From Cylindrodendrum hubeiense (lineage: Eukaryota; Ascomycota; Sordariomycetes; Hypocreales; Nectriaceae), in assembly GCA_014621425.1 (NCBI GenBank), contig JAANBB010000012.1, forward strand, positions 124,001-188,000: a DNA stretch of 64,000 nt, read 5' to 3'. Below the pieces are notes generated by a model that did not search any database, was not told where the DNA came from, and saw nothing but the letters and a program-made list of their open reading frames with translations. This document shows, one piece after another, positions 14,557 to 26,320 of the stretch. A program made the position numbers and the translations under genes. Positions within the stretch are counted from its first letter, which is position 1. Each line of letters opens with the position of its first letter.

Positions 14557-16934
14557 ATGGCGAACTCAAACCCGTCCGTGTCGAGGCTGCATCTTCAGCC
14601 TCCGGCTGTTGACTTTATGGACAATCGCCTTCCACAGCACCATGAGATGTTCTCAGATCCGCCGGTTCACTACGACTCTGCGACAGGAAATTATGTAGCC
14701 AACAGCCAGGCGTTGATTCCGCGTCCTAATGACAGCACTCTCGCGCTTCAAGAAACTAATTCCACACATCCTTCGGCACCTCCTGCATTGCCGTTAAATG
14801 AAACAATATACCCTTCGAGGCCGGCTTTTACAGGTACAAAAGCCATGAAGTTTTGGAATGGAATATTCCCTGAGGCTTTGGCCACGTTCAAAATGACAAC
14901 AGAACCTAAGGGTCGGTCCAAAACCGAGTTCAGTATCCGAAATGAGGATGACTGGGACGCCATCTACGAGAAACTCGAGCAAGCCCGGACCAAGTACCAG
15001 AACGAGGGAGGAAAAGTAGGATGGTTAAGAAAAGTACGAAGAAAGGCCGCCGATCATGTCGCCCCAGGGGCAGAAATAGCGAAAAACGTTGGAAAGTTGG
15101 TCCCGGATAATCCTTATTCGACTCCCATTGCAGGTGCAGTGCAGGTTCTATTGGATGTAAGATACCACGATGCCGCTAAATGCCACACGCCGAAACGGAG
15201 CCAATAAACTAATAATAGCTATATCTAGGCCGTCAGCACTGCTGCAAAAGTACGCGGCCAGGTTCTTCAGGGCTTTGAAGGCCTCATTCCCATCTTTTCA
15301 GACGTGGAGGTGTTCCTAGGAACTTTCCCCGAGGACTTAAGTATCCGCAACGCTGCTGTGGAATTAACAGTCACGACTCTAGAGGCTATTGAGCGAGCAA
15401 TTGGATTCTTCATCAGCAATGAGGGTACGTCTGCAATCAGCTCCTGCCGCCCGATCCACAGACTTGAATGTACTAACCAGAGCGACGCTAACATATACAG
15501 TGCTAAGAAGCTTCAAGGCAGTGGGCATGGACGCAGTTTATGAGTCTGAACTTGTGCAGAGTCTCGAAGCAATCAACGAAAAAAGCAAACGGTTCATGGA
15601 GGAAGCCCAAAAGTCGCACTTCTTCGAATTCCACATGTGTACGCTTGCTCCTCTCACTCACTGCCCTGACGATGTGCAGTGCAGCTAGCCCTTGCTAACC
15701 TTTGCCGTCAAGACTCAAAAGAAACACGGAAATTTGCACAGCAGATGATTGAACAACAGCAAGAGCTAGGCAATCAATATCAGAAACTAGGCGCCAGTTT
15801 CACCCACGCGATGCATTTTTTCAACGATCATGTGAAAGAAAAAGACCGTAAGCTAAAATCTGTTCTTATCTAGACGGAGTCAAATAGTTTCTAACTCCGA
15901 TTGATTCACCATGTAGGAGAGATAGCCATGGAAAGAGAGAGACATAGGCGTAAGTCAGCCTCAAGCATTAACTAATATTGACTGTGTTTTGTTGACATTC
16001 ATATTTTTGACTCCTCCCAGAAGAGATGAAAGCTGCCCAGCAAGAGAACATTTTTCTTCGGGTCGAGAATGTCAGGTTACGAAGTGTGACGCCTCCTGCT
16101 CAGAGCATGTGGGCTATCCCGCCACCTCAATCATTGCCGGCGTCGGAATGGTATGTCGATAGAGAAATACTGCGACAGATGTTGAACAGCAACGACGTCG
16201 ATATAGCAGACTCAACCTTTGCATTCGACAAGAAAGGTCAATTAGCGGCGCTAGACCGTACTCGGGCTGAACAGATCGTTAATACTGAGTTATTCCGGGC
16301 ATGGATTACGTCGCCGTTGTCGGCAAAGCTCCTGGTGCACTGGGACCGGCAGCTACCACGAACAATCGCCAACATTTCCCCTCTTTCATTGTTCTGCGCT
16401 TCCATAGCCCAGATGTTACAAACCCACAACCGTTTTGTCACAGCGCTGTGGCTTTGTGGGCGACACATCGACCCATCTGAAAGCTGCGGAGGCCGCTCGA
16501 TGATCGCGAGCCTAATTGATCAACTACTACGCCAATGCGAGTTTGACACGCGCTCTCTCGCAATGGATGGTATCAATTTCGAGCGCCTGCAACTTGGCGA
16601 CTTAGAGGAGCTCATTCGACTACTGGAATGGCTAGTGCGGAGACTCCCTGAGACAATCACGTTCGTCTGCCTCATCGACGGGGTCATTCTCTATGAGCGC
16701 GACGAAATGGAGGCCTTGGAGGCTTTGGCTGGCTTGATCAGACTTGCTAATGATGAGAATCTACGCGCCGCCGTTAAACTACTATTCACTAGCACGCCAG
16801 GGACCGATATAGTAAGGAGTGCATTTGAGGAGGAATATCTGATCTTGAATGTAGATGGACTACCGAAGCTTGTATGGGCACCCAGTGATGAACGGGTATC
16901 CCGGGAGTTGGGTATGAATATTGAGGGACAGTAA
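14557..16934 (+). CDS. Goodbye-like N-terminal domain protein with degenerate STAND NTPase half
   Basis: Relative of fungal STAND signalling proteins. Six exons: 14557-15156, 15229-15424, 15501-15638, 15680-15847, 15917-15949, 16021-16934, giving 682 residues; all introns are GT-AG and the 41-nt third one is very short. Residues about 125-290 resemble the Goodbye domain (WDAIYEKLEQARTKY, then DVEVFLGTFPEDLSIRNAAV and AIERAIGFFI). A coiled coil follows (KEKDREIAMERERHR). The last 300 residues resemble a NACHT module: WLCGRHIDPS and SLIDQLLRQ follow where a P-loop should be, FVCLIDGV stands at the Walker B position and LLFTSTPG at the TSRP position. No GxxxxGK[ST] is present. Likely a non-hydrolysing partner or an old degenerate copy. 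The ATG at 14557 is the first in frame. Confidence 0.75.
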
Positions 16935-17170
16935 TACACTCGCTGGTCGCGGTTAAAGTCAACTTCAATTTGCAACTCGGCAACTTTTACGCGTTTGAAA
17001 CTTCTCGGGTGGCTAGTGCGGAGAGTATCTGGGGTTTTCGGAATATTTTGCGTCACCGCAGCTCGGAAATTGAAATATACCGTGGCGTAACACAATGACG
17101 GCGGAGTAAAAAGCATAGATCATCAGTTGTCATCATATGTTTTCAATTGAATTGTTCTATACTTCATCCA

Positions 17171-19056
17171 TTACGGCGCAAGTATTGTATGTGACTCCTG
17201 TGTCGTGCTCAGCAGAAAGGCTTTCACCTTGTCGGCATCAAGAACGAACGACTCAGATCCTGGCACTCCCTGCGTCGCTTTGATGCGGTCGCACTCGCTT
17301 AGTAGATCGTCCATGTCAAATGCACCAAATTCAACCGCCCGTTTCCAGACATCTTGCCACCGAACCTCCCGGCCTTTGTCTTCCAGTTCCTTATACCTAT
17401 GTGGCTCCAGAACTGCCTCTATTATGCGAGGCTCACTGCTGAACATAGCAGCAACTGATAGCCATTCTCTCGTCGTGCCACGAAACCCAGCTCGGAAGAG
17501 GCTATGAGACGTATCTAAATCGCACTTCAACGGGCACATCCACAGAGGGAAGAGCGCTGGCATTGTGCCTCCTTCCTCAGTCTCGACAACAAAGAGGTGA
17601 GCGTCTACACTTAAGCACGGCGGCTCTGGATGTGAATTTGACCCATTATCAAGCAAAAGTGTCAGACTAGCCATGTCTTTGTTGTTGATACAAGTTTTCA
17701 ACGCGAAAGGCTCATCAAGAGGGGCCCAACGTTGTTTGGAGGAGCGGTGGTGACTGAATAACCTTGGCGGCCCTTTTATGTCCCATCTTTTGAAGAAGTT
17801 CGGTCTCGTCTTGGTATATCGGCGGCGGGATAGAAAGACTTCGACAGCGGCACTATTCTGGTGGTGACATGCTTCATTGAGAGCATTATCCATGATGCCT
17901 CGTTGATCTCTGGTATGAAACTTGTACAGGCATTCTGTGGTGCTGTCTTTTTCCGGAAAGCAGTGCTGGACCAAAATGCGGGCTGCATCTGCATGTCCAG
18001 AGCAAACTGAGCTTAGGATGAGCGATATTGGTTCAACCCTCTGTCTAATCCGGCGTTGCACAAGTGCCTCTATTGCATCGATTTCGCCAGAGTAAATAGC
18101 AAGGTGAAGAAAATAGCCATCATAGAAAGCCTTCTTCTCTTTCTTTACCTCTCCGGCTTCAACCGTCTGTTTGGGTTTGGTCATGTCAACTTCATTCCTT
18201 AGGAGGAAAGCTAACAGATCCATATTTCGCGTTCTGATGGCAGCCTCAAGGAAGCAACCGAATATCGGCTTGTCCTTTTTGTGTTTTGGATTGAATGTCG
18301 ACGGCGGCTTTGGTCCCTTGTCTAGTAAAAACGTTCGGAGTTTACTCACGACATGTGGTCGCTTGAGATAGACCTGTGCCAGGGCGACATGTTCCTCGAA
18401 ACTGGCCTCTGTGACTGTGGCACGTTTTGGGAATGTGAGGGATAAGCCGCGAGGGGTGAACAAGTCCCATATACCAAAATCACGGCTCTGATAACCTTGT
18501 GTAAACGGCAGAGCATGCCGGCACAGCTCAAAGACGTGTTTGTATCGCTCCGGACCATTAACCTCGAGACCATCCTCTGACATGATGTTGTCGACAACAG
18601 CGTTGATGACGGTAAATATGTTGGTGTTCCATTGTGCGGCTTGATTTCTGGGCTGGATGACAATATAACGCGCTAGAAAAGCGGCTGTATTTCCCTTGAG
18701 GGATGCAACGCAATGCTTCGAGACCCTATCCCGGTCGATGGCAGCTTGACGAAGTCGCGCGAGCGACTGACCACCCTTCATTTTCCAGAACAGACCGGTG
18801 AGGCATATTAGACTCATCAACTCTGTGTCAAAGGTCCCTTTGTAACATAAGATTTGCCATCCGACTTTTAGGAAGGCGTGCACTTACGGCATACAAGTCG
18901 AAGGTTAAGGGTGGAACAAAGATTGAGCGGGCCTTCTTCCTCGTACTCTAAAGATCCCTCGAGGATTAGGCGAATGCAGTCTGCCGGAAGACTCTGCGAC
19001 CGAGGCTCATCTTTGGTCGACTCTAGCGAGCAGCCTGAGTGCGTTTTGGCCGACAT
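17171..19056 (-). CDS. F-box-like and ankyrin-like repeat protein
   Basis: Two exons, 19056-18888 and 18837-17171, with a 50-nt GTAAGT intron, giving 611 residues. The N-terminus (LPADCIRLILE, then LNLRLVCRTFDTELMSLI across the splice) matches the F-box-like head found on many fungal ankyrin proteins. Residues about 210-450 carry weak ankyrin-type helices such as FGCFLEAAIRTRNMDLLAFLLRN and DGYFLHLAIYSGEIDAIEALVQRR. The C-terminus is not recognisable. The frame is open up to a non-ATG codon at 19065; the ATG at 19056 is preferred. Role unknown: a ubiquitin-ligase adaptor is possible, but the F-box is divergent. Confidence 0.75.
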
Positions 19057-19509
19057 TTTAAACAAGAATGTGCTTCACTATGCGATAATTAAAGGACGCA
19101 GGTTGATGGTGAACTCAGCTGCCAATTTTCCTTCCCATCAGTTGCTAGCTCGATCCATCAATTACCGAACTTGTCCCGTGACTCACAAGCGCCCAGGCCC
19201 GTCAGAACCACCACCCGGGACACATTGGCCACTGTATTGAATGAAATCTGCCTAGTGAGTCAACACGTGTAGGCAACAGCAGTATTTCATCATTCTGGGA
19301 GCTTACAACAAATACTCGCGCGTTGTCGCAATAGAGGCACTTAGCTGCACGTTGGCTGCAAGATCATGCATAAAATAGTAATTTATTCTTTAACGATCGC
19401 TACCTCAGTTTCCTTCCTTCCAAATACTCATGCCGTTTGCGTACAAAGATGCTAAGTTGGTCAACGTATCGTTGACCAGTAAGCCCACGTCTTTGAGTAG
19501 AACAGAATC
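19057..19509. other. intergenic
   Basis: Holds the promoter of the F-box/ankyrin-like gene and the 3' end of the amino-acid transporter. No gene or repeat noticed. Confidence 0.6.
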
Positions 19510-21061
19510 CTAAAAGGAAGAGTTATCGCCACAAGAAAAAGCCCCCTTAACCTTGCTACTGTCGCTGTCAAAAATTGCCATGAGCTCAGTAATCGACGAC
19601 CATAGGCCACCCGCATTCATGAACAGGGACTGAACAATAAGCAGGGAATTGAAAATTGTGAGAATAATCATCTTCCAGTCCTTAAACAAGGAGCCCTTGT
19701 TCAAGTGGAACCAGAAGACTGCACTAAGTCCAAACGTAAACCACGCGATCGTGGTGGCGGAAGAAATAGCGAGGATGGAATCAAAAACGGGGATGGCATT
19801 GGAAATGACCCAGACGATAATCCAATACAGGGTGACGCAAGCAATCCAGGTGCTCCAGGACTTAACACTGCGGTCGGTGACCTGGTGGGTCGCTTTCATC
19901 CATCTCATGGCCACCACGTACATGTACTTAATACCCGTGTGGCCAAAAGCCATGGCAGTGGCGAAAACCGCCGGCAACACAATACCATATGCAACCTTTG
20001 CAGCAATGTAAGGGGCGGATCCCAGAGCTGGAGAGGTAGTGTATTGACCAGCGAGGCAGTAGATGGCAATGGCGACGATCGTGTAGATGGTGATGGAGAA
20101 GACTTCGAGGCAGGCGAGGGCCATAGGGAAGTCCTTGGTCGGATTACGCATTTCTGCCATGTAGGAAACAAAGCTGATATTGCCGGCGTAGGCGTAGCAA
20201 ATTTTGAGACACGCGTTGACTCCCTCGCGGAAGGTCGGGTTCCCAATAACCTGGATCTCCTTATCCCATCCTGGTGGCGCCTGCGTGGGCTTAGCAACAC
20301 CTAGGCTGATCATGACAATCAAAGCGGCAGCGAGAATGCTGATGGTCGAAGGGATTCCGCTTTGAGATACAAATTTGACAGTTCTGGGCAGACAAAGAAC
20401 CCAGCAGGCGATGACGGCAATGGTAATGAAGGCGACGGTGCAGAAGGCGTGATTGCTGAGAGTGTTGAACGAAACGGATAGCGTCACACTCGCCGAGGCG
20501 CAAGTCATCATGACCTTGATCATCAAGCCAATACCGGCAATAATCTCAAGTGGTCGGCCACCAATGATGCCGCACATGTCGACAACGTTGACAACATGAG
20601 GATACCGCCGGTAAAATTGGAGGAGTTGATAGGCGGTGTACGCGGACAGCGAACCGAGACCGATAATGGCGATGACGCCGGGGGCGACACCCAGTACTTT
20701 CAGACAGGCAGGCAAGGAGAGAATCCCCAAGCCGACTTGGTTGGTAACCAGAACTGTGATGGATTAGCATTGAGTCCTGGACTGCAGTCCCTGTTAGATG
20801 TGGGTTGAGACACATACCGAAAACGGTGTCCCATCGGCCAAGCGTGCGATAATTCTTGCCACCTTGGCTGAAGATATTTTCGACAGGTTCAGTCCCTCCG
20901 GACTTGGCGTCGTTATTTTCGGCGTCATCCTCGGCGTTTATGATCTGGTCGTCTCCAGCTCGCGGGGAGTCCTGGACGGGTTGCTGCTTTTCATTGGGGG
21001 TCGACCCGCTGGTGACATTGACTACCTCGCCAGTAGGCGTGGCGATGTTATCCTCAGTCAT
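19510..21061 (-). CDS. amino-acid transporter, AAAP/AVT-like family
   Basis: Membrane amino-acid permease of the AAAP (neutral amino acid) type. Exon 1 is 21061-20818, exon 2 is 20753-19510, with a 64-nt GTATGT...CACAG intron, giving 495 residues. The polar N-terminus of about 80 residues ends in the family signature YRTLGRWDTVFVLVTNQVGLGILSLP, read across the splice. About 11 hydrophobic helices follow, with the conserved FVSYMAEMRNPTKDFPMAL segment in the middle (intracellular loop). Length is usual for fungal members (450-500). Substrate cannot be told. No partner genes. Confidence 0.9.
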
Positions 21062-21940
21062 TATTTGTCCAAGATCGTGATTATGAGGTTAGTGCTCACG
21101 TTTCGACATGAATCTCCTTCGGGGCGCAAGATGAACAGTGGAGCTTAAATACAATCGCAAAACAACCTTGCGGACACGGGACATGGGAAGAAAAAGAGTT
21201 TGAGAAAAAAGCCGGAGGACCATGAGGGTTTTACTGACCAGCAAGCTCACTGTCAAACCTTTTCAAGCGGATCCTCGAGCCGTCTACGTAGGTCCAGAGA
21301 TGGAGCCGTCGACAGAGTCATCCCATCTCCACCATCAACGCCGAAGATCCTGCAGCATCTCCAATCGACCCCACAACGCGATTACCCTCTAATGCGGAGT
21401 TGGCCTGATTTCCTGACAAGGATATGCTTAATATTTATCATAGAAACCGCTGCCCTGTCCACTATTACCCCATAGTGGAACCCTGTGGCGAGGCCCGTCG
21501 CGGAGCAGCTCGGCACTCGGCGCTTGGCGGGCGGCCTATTTGAGGTGCTGCTCCATTCGTGGCAGTGGTCAAAATATGGTAGGTTGTGCCTTGAGCTGCG
21601 AAGGTAGTAGTCGTTTCCCTAGGCGTGGCGATAGATGTATGTTGCGATCGGTCGATGTTAGCATGCGCGGGGTCCAATCAATCCCTCCATTCCAAAAGCT
21701 CCGTTATTGGATCAATGATTGGCGCATCCCGGCCTCAACAGGCCAAGTATGTGCCCTCTGCCCCTTGTCCTGACTTCTCCAGCTAAACTAAGTCGAACAC
21801 CTACGGCTCGCCGTGTTACTAGCCTGGTCCCAGCCCCGAGCTTCAAAGTATTAACGCGCTCACCTACAAACCGGCTACCCGCCTGCTGAGCTTCTAACCC
21901 GACAGCCAGCCAGCTGTTTACACCCAGAGATCAGTGTTAT
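21062..21940. other. intergenic
   Basis: 879 bases between the transporter start and the 3' end of the NLR gene. Short open frames only, none with a domain. Presumed promoter of the transporter. Confidence 0.6.
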
Positions 21941-24900
21941 TTAAGAAAGTAATTGGACAACAGCCTGGTGTTTTTCCTCTTCAGCATACGACAGCGGTGT
22001 TCGACCATCCTTGTCTTTCAAGTCAACCCTAGCTCCATGAGCTAAAAGCAGCTTAACAATACTCTCATGCCCCCTAATTGTGGCATAGAAGAGCGGTGTC
22101 CGACCTTCTTCGTCCTTCACGTCCGTCTCAGCCTCATGTTCTAATAAAAGCCTGACGATACTCTCATATCCTCTCTCTGCGGAATAAAACAGAGGCGCCC
22201 AACCCTTGCTATCCTTCAAGTTTGTCTCCGCCCCATGCATTAGAAGCAGCTTAGCAACACTCTCATGCCCCCCAAGTGTGGCATACGACAGCGGTGTCTG
22301 ATCATTATCATCTCTCGAGTCAGCCTCAGCTCCTGACAATAGAAACCACTTAACAACGACCTCGAGCCCTTGCTCTGCGGCAGCTGATAGATTCGTCTGG
22401 CCATTACCCAAGCGGGTCTCTGCTATGTGCACCGCCATCAAATTAGCGACAGCTAGGTAATCATTCTTCAAAGCACGTGATATTGGGTTCAGGCCTTTCG
22501 CATCCGTTGACTTAGGGTCGGCTCCATGTGTTAGAAGCCACTCAACCGTAGTCATATGCCCGTTTGAGGCAGCAAAGCTAAGCGGTGTCCTGCCATCGCT
22601 TGAACGGTAGGTAGCTGTTGAATCAATCTCAACTCCTTGTGCTAAAAGCAACCTGACGATGGTTTCATGCCCATTCTCGGCAGCAAGACTGAGCGGTGTT
22701 CGGCCTTGGTGAACACCTCCAGTAATCTTTGAATCAGCCTCGACCTCCTGTGCTAGAAGAAGCTTTACCACAGCTTCATGCCCGTTCTCAGCGGCAAGAC
22801 TAAGCGGTGTTCGGCCCTGGCTGAAACCGCTATTAGCTCTTGAATCAGCTTCAACCTCCTTTGCTAGAAGCAACTTAACGATGCTTTCATGCCCATGCCC
22901 AGCAGCAAAACTGAGTGGTGTTCGGCCGAAATCGAAACCCTTAGTAATCCTTGAATCGGCTTCAACCTTCTGTGCCAGGAGTAACTCGACCATGCCTTCA
23001 TTTCCATGCTCTGCAGCAAAGCTTAGCGGTGTACGGCCATATCCGGCACTGCCGCTGCTCTTTGAATCGGCATCCACGCCTTGTGCTAGAAGCAGCCTGG
23101 CCACAGCTTCATGCCCATGCTCAGCGGCAATGCTCAGGGGCGTCCTTCCGTGCTGATCTTTTGAGTCTGCATTGCTTTCAGCTTCAAGGAGGTAAGATAC
23201 AGTTTCGACAAGTCCAAAGAAGGCCGCGAGATGGGTTGCTGTTCTCTCCTTCGGGAAACTCTGACAGTAAGGTGAGTGGATAAGACTATCAAACCACCAT
23301 TTCTTGACTAATAATGCCTGGCTTGACGCATCGACCTGGGGCTGCTTGTCTAGGAATTCCAACAGGCTTGGAAGCGAGCTCGTAGAAGAAGCTCGACCAT
23401 GATGACCCCAGTAGTGTGCGGCATAGTCGTAGAGTGGATTCAGCCGTAACCGTTCCTCGAACTCTTCATCTGTTGAGCAGGGCCCGGTTCCAAAAGTATC
23501 GAAGGATAGATATGTGACACAAGTTTCGGTAATGTCTGTTTGTGCAATGGAGATCCAGCCTGGTTGCTGTTTAAAATCTTCGAAGAACATCCTGGTTGTG
23601 TGGTGCATCAACTGCACGGTATTACTTTCCCAGTTGATCAACACTAGCCCAGCGCAGAGTGCAACAACCTCCGGGAGGCTGGTTATGATATCTCTCTTCT
23701 CGAGGTTACGTTGAGGGCGTGTTGCGTTTACGTTTATAGAGATTGCGTGCTGGAGTTCCTGGCATGTTAAAATTCGCTTGGCATAAACAATCCAAGAGAG
23801 AATACGTCGTGCTATGTGGCGTGTTTCAGGCTGACTATCAATCCTTTCAACCGCACCTGTGTATACTGTCGAAATTTTGTCCGAGCTTGTCTCAAAAGCA
23901 TATAGCTTGTCTTCAACATCTCTTGGTGAATATGAACCTTTTAGTGAATCCAGAAGAGGCTCAGCAAGAACAAACCTAGATGTAAAGCGTTAGCTAACAA
24001 TTAGGCAGTGATACTAAACTAGTTGAATCACTTACATTCCGTCTATTGCAGTCGAAATTCTCTCTTTCACGTTACCCCATAGTTCTGAATCGGTTCTAAC
24101 ACATTCAGATAGTTTGTGTCTTTTTTCATCCAGCACAATTTTCACGTCGCAAAGGTTAGCCCTAACTTCCAGCATAACGGCGTTTTCAAGGCTTTGTCTG
24201 AGTTCAACAGTGTTATATCTTGACGTTGCCAGAACCTTCATTCCAGTATCCCTCTGCAAGACTCCAAGTGTTGAAAGAAGGCTTCTGCCCGATTCCTCCA
24301 AACATTCATCCAGCGCGTCAACAACCAGATACATATGGTGAAAAGTTCGAATGGCCTCGGCAGTAGCCCCTAAGAGATCCGCCTCATAGGTCTGTTCCTT
24401 CGTGGGAAAATGTTTGGCATGAAGTTTTGTCACAGATGCGGGAATTGTTGTGCACTGGATGGTAAGTTGGCTGAGAATAGCGGCGAGAAGGCATACAGGG
24501 GTCTGCTCTTTTCGCCTCTCATATTCGCAGTACAAACATGCGATACCTCCCCTACTGGCCACATCTGTGTCTTTTTGAGCATGCTTCAAGTTAAAGATGA
24601 CGGCGGACGCGAATATGGTTTTCCCTGCTCCAGCTATGCCCTGGCACCAAAGCGTTTGGGCCTCGTTGTCAGCCCAGTTTAAGAACTCTTCAGAATTCAG
24701 CAGCTGCTGTACAGTGCCTGAGTTCCACTTCTGAACAGAGTCTGTGAATTTCTTTGTGTGAGTATCGTCTGGGTCAAGCCAATGTAAAATGTCACGACGC
24801 TTCTTGTCGTCGTGTTGTTGACGTTGGCCTATTAATTGTTAGCAACTTGCGTCTTTTCGGAAATAAAATGGAAGGATACAAAGATGTCTGAGAACAGGAC

Positions 24901-26320
24901 CAGTCTCATCACATAATATAAGCTCAAGGGTATTCTCGAATTTCAGGACGCAGATGTACATGTTCTCAGACTTGCCTTCTCGGATTGCCGTGACTATACC
25001 GTCTCCAACATGCTGCACTAGAAACAAGGATTATTTAGCACATGTTTGCACGTAGGTTGAATATGAGTCTAGCCCCAAAATAGGTCTACTTACATGTGGC
25101 AATAACCTGAAGGACAAGCTTTTGCTCCTTAATCCTCTGCGGCCGAACCACCCGTAATAAATCTTTGGTATATGCTGCCGCGGTTATCGCCGCGTATGGT
25201 TGCCACATTTTGTTCTTATGGCCATCAGAGTAGTCACAGATACCTCGGACGACCAGACAAGGTAAATTATCCATCAACCCTGCGGCTTCCATCTCGAAGC
25301 ACATGATACCGTGCTCCTTCCGCAGTTTGTCGCGGTACTCGGCAGACCGGACGACTTGGTTGCCTGATGCAATAAGGCCGTAGTGAACGGCCGGGTCATT
25401 TGAAGGCCGGTCGAGCCGCCTCTCAATCTGCTCAGAGTCACATTCCGAACAACTCGGTAATGGACTTCCTTCGGATGTCTGAGGGTGAATACAAGATGAC
25501 TTGAACAGATGGTCCTCTTCCCACCCAGGAAAGGAGTAGCCCTTCATTTTGAGTTTACCAGACCTTTCAGTAGCTCTCTGGATATATTGGGCCATCTTAC
25601 CCTTTTCGAAATTATGATCCGCTCGGAGAGTCTGCACACCAGTGAGCAATACAGCTGGAGGCTTGTTAAGATGGTCGGTAAGCTTGAATTCATCAAGCCC
25701 AATCCGCTTGCCGTAGTCGACCTGGCGGACACCACCTGCGATGATGCGTGATCAGAAAATCGGCACCAGAGACGTGAAGAGAGTGACGGCGGCGAGTGCT
25801 AGATATCCTGATCAGGGAAAACTCACCATATCCATCCACTGGGCAACTAACAACGATATCGCCCAGTCGAATATCGCTATATGGATCCTCGGGATCCGGA
25901 CATTCAGGAGCACCACCGGCCACGCCAACCAAGAGCCCGAACCGGATCTTTGGAAAGGTTCGGAGCATATTGCTCATGACGTTGGTCGCCGCAGTTGCTC
26001 CCTTGATTCCAAACCCAGGATAAGCGAGCGCGATATTGTGACCTTCCATATCACCTATGATATAGTTGTTGGGATCCCCGATGGCTGAATCAAGGGATTC
26101 ATGTTCATGGTCGAGGAGCAGCCTTGCAGCATCGATTTCGCAGGGAAGCACGGCGACCCAGCCAACGGTGTAATCCTCATAGCTCGGTTTTCTAATCACC
26201 AGGTCATCTTTATTAGCATCTACTGCAATAAGTTGTGGTATATGATAGGTTTGGGTAGACACGGCGGGAAAATAGGCTGCAATAACGAAGCACACAAACT
26301 AACGCTGGCAATTCATCCAT
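21941..26320 (-). CDS. NLR-like protein: nucleoside phosphorylase - NACHT - ankyrin
   Basis: Fungal NOD-like receptor. Supported exons: about 26222-25827, 25735-25094, 25017-24880, 24828-24036 and 23975-21941, all GT-AG, giving about 1335 residues plus a short uncertain N-terminus. The start is unsure: no in-frame ATG lies in the first supported exon, and ATGs at 26320 or 26316 need a small upstream intron. Residues 1-300 are a PNP_UDP domain (DYTVGWVAVLPCEIDAA, LLVGVAGG, FEMEAAGLMDNLPCLVVRGICDYSD). Then comes NACHT with Walker A GIAGAGKT, Walker B YLVVDALDEC and the ATSR sensor. The C-terminal third is about a dozen ankyrin repeats, the first six at an unusual 37-residue period. By analogy with characterised fungal NLRs, the repeats sense a ligand and the N-terminal domain is the effector; for this gene that is inference. 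Confidence 0.9.
22595..23149 (-). repeat. five 111-bp tandem ankyrin units in the NLR
   Basis: Five units of exactly 37 codons, each beginning GRTPLS and reading through LLLAQ to a four-residue insert before the next unit. Units are highly alike and differ mostly at scattered surface positions, as in recently expanded repeat arrays. The 33-residue canonical period returns downstream. Confidence 0.9.

Noticed and set aside
24829..25093. Splitting the NLR into separate PNP and ankyrin genes at the linker exons
   Set aside because: All exon joins keep frame from the PNP domain through NACHT to the ankyrins with good GT-AG sites, so one gene is the simpler reading.
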